Source: Anthoceros angustus (lineage: Eukaryota > Streptophyta > Anthocerotopsida > Anthocerotales > Anthocerotaceae). From it: a stretch of DNA of 64,000 nucleotides. The notes below the pieces were generated by a model. That model did not search any database. It was not told the origin of the DNA and saw only the letters and a list, made by a program, of their open reading frames with translations. The number at the start of each line of letters is the position of its first letter. Positions within the stretch are counted from its first letter, which is position 1. Shown in pieces: positions 11,540-21,655 of the stretch. Made by a program: the position numbers and the translations under genes. The stretch is taken from the NCBI GenBank assembly GCA_010909165.1, contig VJWM01000019.1, forward strand, positions 806,001-870,000, written 5' to 3'.

Positions 11540-12671
11540 GCTGCGTAGCGTGCGGGGAATACCAGCAGTTATCACCAAGGTGATCCACCTTGGTGAGTAG
11601 GTTCGATGGACAATGATCCGGGCCACCGCCCTTACTCGGTCAGCGGTCGGATATCGACCAACCGTTGGTGGTCCGTTGCGTCGAGCCTCGGCACGCTGCT
11701 GTGGCGGCCCTATCTTCCCGCCTTGAGGGGCTCGGCACCCTCCCCTCTTCCTCCTTTGGGCGGTTGTAGGCGCCCTCGGGACCTCAAGGTCCATCGCCTT
11801 GGGTCCTCCGGAGGTTCTTGGACCGCACCTCCTTATTGACCGCCGCATCTTCGGGCGAACTCCGGACGGTGACTGTCAAATGTCGGACCATGGAACACAT
11901 CCAAATGCCACTCCTGCACCAATTCTCCGCTTCCTGGGCCGGGGCCCAAAGTCCGGATAGCGCGGGTCACAATGTTGCGCTCCACAAGGTTCCATGGCTC
12001 CCAAACTTCCATGAGCTTTTGGGTGCCATCGCCTTCTCCTCCCTTGGTTGCATGGCCGCTGGGAGGCTGGCAGCACGTTCGCCCTTCGTTGTTGCTCCAC
12101 CTCAGCGGTGAGCAGCGCGCGCGTCTGAGTGTCCACGAGATACGCGGCGGTTGCGGGCGCAAGAGATCGCGAAATTGTCTCGGTGCGCGCGAAATGACCT
12201 TCCCCTTGACGCTCCGGGAGTAACGGCGGGCGCCTCTTCCTGTCATGCGCGAGTGCATGGCAGCCGACCTTCGCCTCCGCTTACTGCGGCCTTACGCGCG
12301 CGTACTCGGCCTTCGCGCCGCGCGGTCGCGGCGTGAATACCGCTATAACGGCCTCACGGCAGTTGGTCTCAGCTGCATGCCGTTCTCCACTCGAGTTGCC
12401 GCGTGGCGTCGCTGGTCCTCCCGGCTCAACTCTGAGTTACTTTCACAGGCGTACTTATCACTGCGGTCACAGGTGGGTCCGGACTTATCCGTTCGTGGCG
12501 CCTACCATAGTAGGTCTGATGCGTTCCTCACTCCGGTCAGGAGTATACTCAGTGCCGTCAGTGCTACCATGCTTATTTCCCCTTTTTCGCCTCATTTTAT
12601 CCTTTACTCCTACAAAAAAAAAACAAAACCCTACCTATTTTCTAACCCCCCAAGGAAGTCCGTAGTCCACA

Positions 12672-13539
12672 ACCTTATACACAGCAGCAAAACGGGGTGG
12701 CTGAACGCAAAAATCAAACACTTATGGGAATGACTCGCAGCATGCTCACATGGTCAGGTTTGTCCAAGCGTTTTTGGGCAGAAGCCATTGTTGCTGCAAC
12801 TTATATATTAAACAGGGTCTTGACAAAGTCTCTGCCAGGTTCGACTCCGTACGAGTCCTTCTGGGGTAGAAAACCTAGTCTGCTGCATCTAAGAGTTTTT
12901 GGATCTCCTGCGTATGCCTACATTCCAAGACAGAAACGTAGAAAGTTAGATGACAGGGCAAAGGCCCTGATATTCTTAGGCTACTCTGAGGAAACTAAGG
13001 CGTATAAATTATATGATCCTAAAACTTCTAAGATTACCTTGGCAAGGAGTGTAACTTTTGATGAGCTGTCCTCACCGCGTGAGGGATCCCAAGCACATGT
13101 TGAGGAGGTTACCTCAGAATTGCCACTAAAAGGTGGTGATCTTTTCACACCTGCAGAAGACAGAGCTCCTGTTCAACAGCAAAACTTTCAGAATCCTGAT
13201 AAGGTAGAAGATGATGATCTAGATATTTACCAGGCTCATGAGTTCCCAGTGTCGGATGGAGAACAAATGGATGCCGGCAATGGTAACATACATGACTTCT
13301 TCGCTGAGGACTCCAATGATGAGCGATCAGTGGGAGCAGTTGGAGACTGTTCAGAGAGTGAAGGCTCTTTTGCATCACAGCATTCTGATGACCTACTCTC
13401 TGACATTGAACCAGATGTTGTTCCACAGAACCAACCGCCTCTAGAACCTGATCCACCACGTTATCCTGCACGTGAGAGACGTACTCGTGAAAACTGGTTG
13501 GAAAAACCATATGAATCCGTTGACTTTAGGCAAATGTGA
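12672..13539 (+). pseudogene. Copia-A pol, second part: integrase C-terminal half
   Basis: The frame resumes right after the GC-rich element with the catalytic Glu region (QQNGVAERKNQTLM), then RFWAEAIVAATYILNR, the copia-typical KPSLLHLRVFGSPAYAYIP and GYSEETKAYKLYDP. An acidic linker follows, ending in the conserved WLEKPYESVDFRQM, then TGA. The open 280-codon stretch shows that before the nested insertion this part was well preserved. Confidence 0.9.
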
Positions 13540-15907
13540 GTTCATGACGATGTGAGGCGACCCACAATCTTTTCTCAAAACCGAATGGACACGATGGTGA
13601 CAAGTGGAGACAATCCATTGATGACGAGTATAATTCTTTGATGAAGAATCAAACATGGGAGCTTGTGGACTGCCACTGTGACGCAAGCCTATCACCGCAA
13701 ATGGGTTTTCAAAACCAAACTCCATGCGGTATGCAGTTGCCGTTATAAGTCAAGATTAGTTGCCGGAGGGTTCACCAAATACATTGGACTATGGGGATAC
13801 CTTTTCTCCGTAGTTAAACCACCGTCATTAGGATACTTGCAATGGCGGTGAGTTTGACTTGGAAGTGCATCAAATGGATGTGCGCACGTTTCTTCACGGT
13901 GAACTTGAAGAGATCCCATACATGTTCCAACGAGGGCTTTGTTAGTAAAAAATGGCCTAAAAAGGTGTGCAAGTTGCTCAAAACCTTGTATGGCCTGAAG
14001 CAAAGCCCCAGGGCATGGTACAAACGGATTGTCAAGTTCTTGAAGAAGCTTGGTTTCATACAGTCCCCTGCAGACTCAAATGTTTTCTTCTTTGCTGATG
14101 GCAGCATGTTTGTCATCTTGGCCCTCTATGTGGATGATGCCATTCTTGTTACCAATGACACATCACTGCTCACCAGGGTCAAGAACATGCTTCGATCTGA
14201 ATTTGAAATGACAGATCAAGGTGAGCTGCATTACGCTTGGGAATTCAAATTCTTAGACAACGTGAGCTGGGCACCATAATCATGCATCAAACAAAGTATA
14301 TTAAGGAAATACTCAAGTGGTTTCATCTTGATGAAGCGCGTCCAGTAACCACACCTTCGGCAGTGGGAGAGAAACTAACCATGGGCACCTCGTAGTTCAA
14401 TTGATGTTTCGACATGGCTGTCCCTTATGCAAGCCGTTGGTTGCTTGATTTTCTAGCTAATCGACACGCCCAGACATCTCATATCTTTGTGAGTCTTGTA
14501 TCCCAATTTCTTAAGTCACCGGCGAGCTCATCGGGCAGCGGTTAAACGACATATATAGGTATTTGAAAGGAACGTTGACATGGGGATTACACTACACAGC
14601 TAGTGGGGATAAGAAGTTTGTACTTACCTCCTTTGCCGATGCAGTTGGGCATCGACACACGTAAAAGTCTCGACATTGAACCGGATGTTGTTCCACGTAA
14701 CCAACCGCCTCGAACACGATCCACCACGTTATCCCACCGTGAGAGGCGTACTAAATGGCGGTTGGAAAAACCATATGAATCCGTTGACTTTAGGCAAATG
14801 TGACGAGGGTTACATGCGATGTGAGGCGACCCACAATCTTTTTACGAAACCGAATGGACTCGATGGTGACAAGTGGAGACAATCCATTGATGAGTATAAT
14901 TCTTTGATGAAGAATCAAACATGGGAGCTTGTGGACACCGCCACAAGCCTATCACCGTACAAATGGGTTTTCAAAACCAAACTCCATGCGAGATGATGTT
15001 GCCGTTATAAGTCAAGATTAGTTGCCGGAGGGTTCACCAAATACGGATTGGACTATGGGGATACCTTTTCTCCCAGTTAAACCAAATACATTAGGATACT
15101 TGCAATGGCGGTGAGTTTGACTTAGAAGTGCATCAAATGGATGTTCCAGGCGTTTCTTCACGGTGAACTTGAAGAGATCCCATACATGTTCCAACCGAGG
15201 GCTTTGTTAGTAAAAATGGCCTAAAAGGTGTGTTGCTCAAAACCTTGTATGGCTCAAAACCCGCATGGTACAAACGGATTGTCAAGTTCTTGAAGAAGCT
15301 TGGTTTCATCTGATCCTTGAGACTCAAATGTTTTCTTCTTTCGATGGCGGATGTTTGTCATCTTGGCCTCTATGTGGATGATGCCATTCTTGTTACCAAT
15401 GACACATCACGCTCACTGTGGTCAAGAACATGATCTGAATTTGAAATGATGATCAAGGTGAGCTGCTCGCTTGGGAATTCAAATTCTTAGACAACGTGAG
15501 CTGGGCACCATAATCATGCATCAAACAAAGTATATTAAGGAAATACTCAAGAGGTTTCATCTTGATGAAGCGTCGATAACCACACCTTGGCAAGGTGGGA
15601 AACTAACCATGAGCAGTCACCTCGAGTTCAATTGATGTTTCGACATGGTCGTCCCTTATGCGAAGCCGTTGGTTGCTTGATTTTCCTAGCTAATCGACAC
15701 GCCCAGACATCTCATATCTTTGTGAGTCTTGTATCCCAATTTCTTAAGTCACCGGCGAGCTCCAGGCGTGGTTAAACGACATATAGGTATTTGAAAGGAA
15801 CGTTGACATGGGGATTACACTACAGCTAGTGGGGATAAGAAGTTTGTACTTACCTCCTTTGCCGATGCAGTTGGGCAGGATTCGACACACGTAAAAGTCA
15901 TCGACAT
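13402..15907 (+). repeat. Tandem duplication of Copia-A RT region (about 1.25 kb x 2)
   Basis: Units 13402-14671 and 14672-15907. The second starts again inside the integrase-RT linker (GACATTGAACC). The shared junction is GACAT. The second RT copy is more degraded than the first, with many missing CG/CAG/CTG bases. Confidence 0.9.
13540..14671 (+). pseudogene. Copia-A reverse transcriptase/RNase H fragments, first copy
   Basis: Frame-broken copia RT: KWVFKTKLHA, YKSRLVAGG, then an open stretch (13842-14279) with LLKTLYGLKQSPRAWYKR and the catalytic YVDDAILVTND. RNase H remnants follow before the tandem junction at about 14671. Several indels separate the pieces. Confidence 0.85.
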
Positions 15908-16937
15908 CTTGCTTTCTCTTAGTGTCCGTGCAGAATTGAGCCGTAAGAAGCAAGCGTCGTTAGCTCATCTTCTTGGGCGGTATAAGGCATTGACGGATGC
16001 ATGTAAAGAAGCGTAATGGGAGCGCCAATTCTTGGAGTCAATCAAACAAACATGATTGGAGCCACTCAACTTAGGTGTGATAACATGTCTATTGCACTCG
16101 TCTCAATCCCGGTTCCATGCGAGGACCAAGCATATAGAATCGTACCACCATTATATAAGAGACGTTCGAGAGAGGGTGGTCAAGAACATGATCTGAATTT
16201 GAAATGATGATCAAGGTGAGCTGCTCGCTTGGGAATTCAAATTCTTAGACAACGTGAGCTGGGCACCATAATCATGCATCAAACAAAGTATATTAAGGAA
16301 ATACTCAAGAGGTTTCATCTTGATGAAGCGTCGATAACCACACCTTGGCAAGGTGGGAAACTAACCATGAGCAGTCACCTCGAGTTCAATTGATGTTTCG
16401 ACATGGCCGTCCCTTATGCGAAGCCGTTGGTTGCTTGATTTTCCTAGCTAATCGACACGCCCAGACATCTCATATCTTTGTGAGTCTTGTATCCCAATTT
16501 CTTAAGTCACCGGCGAGCTCCAGGCGTGGTTAAACGACATATAGGTATTTGAAAGGAACGTTGACATGGGGATTACACTACAGCTAGTGGGGATAAGAAG
16601 TTTGTACTTACCTCCTTTGCCGATGCAGTTGGGCAGGATTCGACACACGTAAAAGTCATCGACATCTTGCTTTCTCTTAGTGTATCGTGCGATAAATTGG
16701 TAGCAAAGCAAGCGTCGTTAGCTCATCTTCTCAAGGCAGTATAAGGCATTGGATGCATGTAAAGAAGCGTAATGGGAGCGCCAATTCTTGGAGTCAATCA
16801 AACAAACATGCATTGGAGCCACTCAACTTAGGTGTGACAACATGTCCGCTATTGCACTCGTCTCAATCCCGGTTCCATGCGAGGACCAAGCATATAGAAC
16901 CACCATTATATAAGAGACGTTCTTTGAGAGAGGGGGC
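15418..16937 (+). repeat. Tandem duplication of Copia-A RT/RNase H region (0.76 kb x 2)
   Basis: Units 15418-16176 and 16177-16937 are nearly identical for most of their length. The junction shares TGGTCAAG. Both hold the C-terminal RT and RNase H remnants. Confidence 0.9.
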
Positions 16938-17075
16938 TGGTCAAGGTGGAATACGTTAACATCAAGACAACATGCAGATCTGTTCACAAAGGGCGAAGTT
17001 CAAACATTACAAACACATGGCAGCCCTTGGCTGCGAGTTTAAAGTCACTCCTAAACCCACCTAAATCCTACTCCA
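16790..17075 (+). pseudogene. Copia-A RNase H C-terminal remnant
   Basis: Broken frames resemble the end of copia pol: a CDNMSAIAL-like block, a KHIE-like block, YVNIKTT, and a final GCEFKVTPKPT before a stop at about 17065. This is the expected pol terminus. The following 230 bases show no coding signal. Confidence 0.7.
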
Positions 17076-17300
17076 GCCCGGCGGTGGGAGCAAGAGCTAT
17101 CAAAAATGTTGGCGAAAGTGTGTGAGTCACAGGCTCACACGGATGTCCCGAGATCGGTCCTCTTGACTTTTGCCTCACCGCCAACCTGCACATGAGAGGA
17201 GTTTAGGGTTAGGGGAGTGATGAGAACAACAAATTCAAGTGAGCAGACAAGCACAGTGGATGAAGCCTGAGAGTTTAATCTAAACGTGTGCTACTCACAG

Positions 17301-17819
17301 TCACAACAAAAACAAATGTAACGAGGAAAACCAGAGAGGAGGAACTGGCCTGGTATGCTCCTGCTTGGTACCAGATGGTTTTTCTCCCTTTGCCTCCTGT
17401 TCGTCCGTCGAGCAAGGTAGAGGGATGCGCCCATCTGCAAGCAGTGCTTCCAGCTCAGCCATTCTCTCGTTTATGACCCGTATCTTCGCAACCAGGACTT
17501 CATGCGGGCAAGGGTCGTTGTCGGCGTTTGCTGTATCCTCCTTGGTCACACCAGCGGAAGGCAGTGAGCTGTTCAGCTGGGAGCCCAGAACTGTTTCTGA
17601 GCTTGTAGCTGTGTGAGAGTGAGTGGATTCCTCACTCTTCACCTTCCCAATGGTGAACATGGCCCGTGAGATTATGGTCAGAGCCGCCATGGCCTGATCG
17701 TCGAAGACAGGGAGCTCAGTCACTGCGGGTTGAGCTGCTTCAGTCCTCTTCGGCGCCGCCACCTTTCTTCGCACCACGCTTTGTTCTCTGTTGGCCTCTA
17801 CTCCCGCTGGCGTCCTCAT
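17301..17819 (-). CDS. Antisense open reading frame between Copia-A pol and 3' LTR
   Basis: A minus-strand frame of 172 codons from the ATG at 17819 (open upstream to about 17978 without another ATG) lies antisense to Copia-A. The product is Ala/Thr/Glu-rich, with a likely helical segment (KIRVINERMAELEALLADGR) near two thirds of its length and no domain I recognise. Antisense frames in this position are known in some plant LTR elements. It is intact in a copy whose own RT is broken. It could also be a captured fragment of host coding sequence. Confidence 0.45.
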   Translation of the reverse strand: MRTPAGVEANREQSVVRRKVAAPKRTEAAQPAVTELPVFDDQAMAALTIISRAMFTIGKVKSEESTHSHTATSSETVLGSQLNSSLPSAGVTKEDTANADNDPCPHEVLVAKIRVINERMAELEALLADGRIPLPCSTDEQEAKGEKPSGTKQEHTRPVPPLWFSSLHLFLL

Positions 17820-17983
17820 CGTGGGGACCGTGGTGAGTGGCGGCGCAATCGAGAGGGTAGTAGCGCTTATGCAGAGTATGCTCCGCTGCTGGAGCACAGC
17901 TGTGGTTGCGATGGCGGCGGATAGTGGAGTAACGGGGTCTAGGGTTTTCCGTTTCGTTAAGTAATGGTTTTTAACCTAAGTGT

Positions 17984-17997
17984 AGGTTAAGTGGGAG
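17984..17997 (+). promoter_or_regulatory. Copia-A polypurine tract
   Basis: AGGTTAAGTGGGAG, ending directly at the 3' LTR, is the expected plus-strand primer site. Confidence 0.7.
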
Positions 17998-18172
17998 TGT
18001 TGAATAACGAAGGGTTATTTAATGTTTATAACCTACATTAGGGTTAAGTGTTTTAGGGTTACGAAAACACATTGTATATAAGACGCTTTGATTGCGATTA
18101 AATGTAGTAGTTGTTGTGTTCTTGCTTTCGTGTATTGTTTTAGTGTCTTGCACACATGCTCGTAAATTAGCA
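17998..18172 (+). repeat. Copia-A 3' LTR
   Basis: 175 bp, reading identical to 1156-1330, with TATATAA at 18075-18081. It is followed by TGTAT (18173-18177), the second copy of the target duplication. Confidence 0.95.
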
Positions 18173-18177
18173 TGTAT

Positions 18178-18353
18178 TTCCTCACCCGTATTCCACTCCT
18201 CAATACCGCTTCAAGCCCGCTACTGATCCCTGAACACAGCTCCATGAGGTGTATACCTCGCTCGTCAGGTTGCCACCGAATCACATCCGTATTGATCCTT
18301 AAAGCGGCGCTGTCTAAGGCTCCCAACCTGGGCAAGCATTTTTCCGGACACAC
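18178..18353 (-). pseudogene. Retroelement C5-cytosine methyltransferase, N-terminal (SAM-binding) part
   Basis: The minus-strand frame from 18353 contains HLMELCSGISSGLEAVLRSG, a DNMT motif I (cf. the ELFAGIGG-type glycine loop), and runs in frame to the Copia-A insertion site. The frame continues after the insertion at 1150 with the motif II region. The insertion therefore split an uninterrupted reading frame. Confidence 0.75.
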
Positions 18354-19278
18354 ATCGGTGGCACTGCCACACCTGCTTTGGCTTTGTCGGGTGAGCTCCG
18401 GCCAAAGCTTTCGATATGAGGGTTTTTACATACATACACCCACCGCTTTGACGCTCCTCCTGCTCCTCTTCCCGCACGAGTTCCTGAGTTTCTTCCCACA
18501 CCACTTGCCTGTGCACAACGTCAGCTGTACAGGCCGTGAATGCGATCATGCTGTCTGATCTCTCAGCATGTCGCCTCATATCAAGCGGGATCCTGGCCAC
18601 TTGTGTGAAGTCCCCATCCCGCCACTGCGGTCTATAAAATGCTTCTGAGTGCAACGGATCTACCCCCATTGCTGGGCCGTGCGTGGCATCAGCCCCAAGC
18701 AGCACATCGTAATTCCTTGCGTTAGACACCAAGCAATGAACTTCGATGATAGAGGCATCTTTGTGCCTGGCTTGAACTCTATGCGTCTTGGCTCACGCAG
18801 TCATTCCCATCACCCGTTCCTTGGTTCCTGCGGATGTGGTAATGTGCACTTCACATGGCTTAAGCTTATCCCCATATAGCTGGAGAGCCTCTGTACCCGT
18901 GCCCAGCAACCGGGTCGCGCTTTGTATCTACCAACACATGTTCGGGCAAAGCCGTTGGCCGTTACCTCCGACCTTGATTATTGACCATGGCAATGCCCCT
19001 TTGCCCGTGCTGGCCAGTGATCCCACGTGGTGGCGCATCCGGACACACAGTCGCGCCACCAGACTCCTTTTGTATCCGAGCCTTCATGGCACCTTAAGTT
19101 GCGTCTTGACTCCCGGATCACATAAGCTCATCACGGGCACATCCATCACCTTCTCGAGCATAAGTTCAGCACAGGGTGATTTCTCTTCAGACGTCCGTTC
19201 CTCCTGATCTTCTTCATACTGCCTAAAGGATTTGGGCATCTTGAGCTGATTCCTTTCCTCACCCTTCTTTCTTCGCAC
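18265..19278 (-). pseudogene. Gypsy-type aspartic protease and linker
   Basis: Minus-strand frames downstream of gag give a VLVDTKRD segment at about 18.92 kb, where the DTG/DSG active site would lie, then NYDVLLGADATHGPAMGVDP, the conserved late protease segment, followed by FYRPQW. A charged Glu/Arg-rich linker (EETQELVREEEQEE) leads into the methyltransferase. The protease is recognisable by its order and late motif, and at least two frameshifts break it. Confidence 0.6.
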
Positions 19279-19366
19279 CGCTCCACCCAGGTCGACGCTA
19301 GTCCGTTCATCCTATGGTGACTTCGTGGCCATTAGCGCATACACCTCTGGATCCGAATCATAATCC

Positions 19367-20902
19367 TCAGTGATAGCTACCGAGCTTCCCCCCGTGCTTA
19401 CACTCATGGCTAGTTTTCTTGCGGCTGCACCTCAGCAGCGGCGTGTACCCTCGTTGATTTTGCCTTGGCAGGCATCCGTTCCCCAACCCCTTTGGCTTAA
19501 ATTCGGGATGAGCACGCCAACATGCGCCTATGTCCGGTTTTGGCACGTTCGGCATTGCTCCTTCTCCTTCGTCCCCAACCCGATACTCACACTCGAAGGC
19601 CTTGCGGCCCCTAAGACATTTCACCGTGGCTTTGTTGGTGGTGGCTGATGGCCGCGTGCTCTTTGGGGAATTCGCGTGTTCACTGAGTGTGCCTGCGTGG
19701 TTCTTCCTTGAAACCTTGGGTTGTTCATGGCATCTTTCTTTGTCCTCTCACAGTTGTGCTCCTCCCGATAAGCACTTGTCATTCGCCCTTCATGACCCGT
19801 TCGGCCATCTCATAGGCTTGTTCTAGCTCGTAGTCGGCACCATGCATCATGTGCAGGAAATTAGCAATCACTCTTCTTTGTCTTCCCGGCAGGGCAGCGA
19901 TGTAGATCTGGGTGGCTTCCCGCATCGTCTTCACACGCGTGTCTTTCACCAGTTGCCTCAGCCTCAAATAGGCGGATCTTAGAGGTTCGTTGGGCTTGAT
20001 GGTGAACTTCGACAACTCCTGAATCTTCTCTATAGAGGCTACCGGAAACATTTCCGCGAATTTGGAGAACATTTCGTCTACAGTGCGTGATGGCATCGGT
20101 TGTGTGGGCCGGGCGACTCCTCCTCTCCATGCTTTCAACATCTTCTTGGCCATTCTTGCCGGCGAGCCCGCGCATCACAGATCGATCCTTGCGATCCGGT
20201 AGCAAGTCGATTGCCTCTCGCAAGCGTGCTCATCTTCCTTAGTGCCATTTCGGGCGTGAATTCGGACTTGTACTTGAGCACCATCTCATCGATTGCCCAC
20301 CTGAACTTTTCCTCAAAATCAGCCAGCGACATGCTGCCATGTCTGCCGGTGAACACATCATTTTTACTAGGCGCTATCTCGTATTCCATTCCGACTTCAC
20401 TACCACTCTCTTCAAATGCTATGGATCGGACGGGACTATACACCCTCTCAATCTGACCACTTGGCTTATGGGTAGGGATATTGTAGTGTGCGAGCTTCGA
20501 GTAGGAGTAAACTCGTTTGTCCACCTGCATTTAAACACCATTACCTTACCAATCCCTTCCTCTGCGAGAAACTATGTATGGCATGTCACCAAAGTTAGTG
20601 TTGGCTCCCCCTTCCGTCCAATCAGCCAACCGTGACAGTTTGTCAATTACTTCATCCCACAACCTCTGCCACAAATATGCGGGTTCTAGTTCTGCTAGGG
20701 CAGCTAAATGCAGAATGGACCGACCCGCATAAAACAACACCGAGTAGTCTACAGCACCCTCATCACAGTTCACCATGGACTTATCTGTATGCTCCACCGT
20801 CCTTCTGTGATGTCCTTGAGTTCCCTTCACAGCACCTCGCCTGGCTAAGTCGGCCACCTTTGTTGCGTGCGAGATCCAGCTCAAGGGATTGCTGATGTGC
20901 AA
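19367..20902 (-). pseudogene. Gypsy-type gag, second copy (broken)
   Basis: Pieces at 20902-20546, 20530-20135, 20153-19779 and 19624-19367 together resemble the better-preserved gag upstream. Shared segments include KNDVFTGRHGSMSLADFEEK, MLYKSEFTPEMALRKMST-like, LPGRQRRVIANFLHM and a C-terminal knuckle remnant. It is clearly diverged from the first copy by substitutions as well as indels, so this duplication is older than the other tandem repeats here. Confidence 0.8.
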
Positions 20903-21234
20903 AATTTCATTTCAGCTTGGATGTAGGATCCAACTCGCTCACCCACACTTCCCAAGAGCTATCGTGCAAGGAAACTTCGTTATGCTACGCTTGGGATCCG
21001 TATGGCTCTAGAACAAACATCGCAATCCGCCTTGCTCATTGCTTGCCATCTTATCGCTAAGTGCTTGGCGCGCCTTCTCTTGCGACCACGGGTGCCCTCG
21101 GCGGCCCTTGACACCCTCCACGAAAAGGCAGGCGTGCACTCCGTGCGCGGCTCAATAGTGCGCGCAATTACGGTGATCATGATTTTGACACCCGCTACCC
21201 ACCGCGATTTGTGGCCATCTCACAACCTCTGGGG

Positions 21235-21655
21235 CGCATGTCATTGCATGCACATCCAACATGCATGCCCACCATGCATGCATGCCCATAAGCGGACATA
21301 CATACCACATTCATGCACATACATGCACCCATACCTTCACATACCATTTCATCGTGGTGGCATGACACCTCCTTTGACCGACTAGGCCTTCCCGTCATCA
21401 ACGCAAACACATCTTCGTCGAGTCATATGCTTCCGCCGACGCATGTCATTGCATGCACATCCAACATGCATGCCCACCATGCATGCATGCCCATAAGCGG
21501 ACATACATACCACATTCATGCACATACATGCACCCACATACCCCTTCACATACCATTTCATCAGGGTGGCATGACACCTCCCCTTTTGACCTGACTAGGC
21601 CTTCCCGTCATCAACGCAAACACATCTTCGTCCGAGTCATATGCTTCTGCCGACG
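21235..21655. repeat. About 205-bp tandem repeat with GCATGC-rich minisatellite
   Basis: Units about 21235-21441 and 21442-21655 share GCATGTCATTGCATGCACAT and a following ATGC/ACAT-rich block. The repeat sits at the 3' end of the first gag copy, exactly between the two gag copies, and probably marks the gag duplication junction. Confidence 0.8.

Larger units (their letters stand above)
4129..12671 (-). mobile_element. GC-rich LTR-like element inserted in the Copia-A integrase
   Basis: The ends are TGTGG (4129-4133) and CCACA (12667-12671), flanked by ACCTT at 4124-4128 and 12672-12676. TG...CA ends with a 5-bp duplication indicate LTR-retrotransposon-type integration. The left terminus is confirmed by a second insertion starting with the same sequence at 63116. 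On the minus strand the left end resembles the R/U5 side of an LTR: TATAAGA at 4738-4744 and AATAAA at 4725-4730. I could not find a matching direct LTR at the right end, and no protease, integrase or RT. The interior is mostly tandemly duplicated and encodes only broken Gln/Glu/Arg-rich minus-strand frames, so this is probably a non-autonomous element. Confidence 0.8.
1156..18172 (+). mobile_element. Copia-A: Ty1/copia element, nested and internally duplicated
   Basis: The element has two 175-bp LTRs that I read as identical, TG...CA ends, a TGTAT target duplication, a primer site after the 5' LTR and a purine-rich tract before the 3' LTR. Internal order is leader, gag with a CCHC knuckle, protease, integrase, RT, RNase H, which is the copia order. 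Its 17 kb is inflated by the 8.5-kb GC-rich insertion at 4129-12671 and by two tandem duplications in the RT/RNase H part; without these about 6.5 kb remains. An antisense reading frame lies between pol and the 3' LTR. Confidence 0.95.

Noticed and set aside
4129-12671. Interpretation of the GC-rich element as a CACTA, hAT or Mutator DNA transposon
   Set aside because: The target duplication is 5 bp (not 3, 8 or 9) and the inverted terminus is only TGTGG/CCACA, which is typical of LTR elements.
12245-12733. 162-codon frame spanning the right end of the GC-rich element
   Set aside because: It crosses the insertion junction at 12671 into the copia integrase in the wrong frame, so it is a chance fusion.
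21235-21540. Regularly spaced short repeats resembling a CRISPR array or telomere-type repeat
   Set aside because: Only two units of about 205 bp with a low-complexity ATGC/ACAT block, inside eukaryotic gag duplications. No spacers, no cas genes, no telomere motif.
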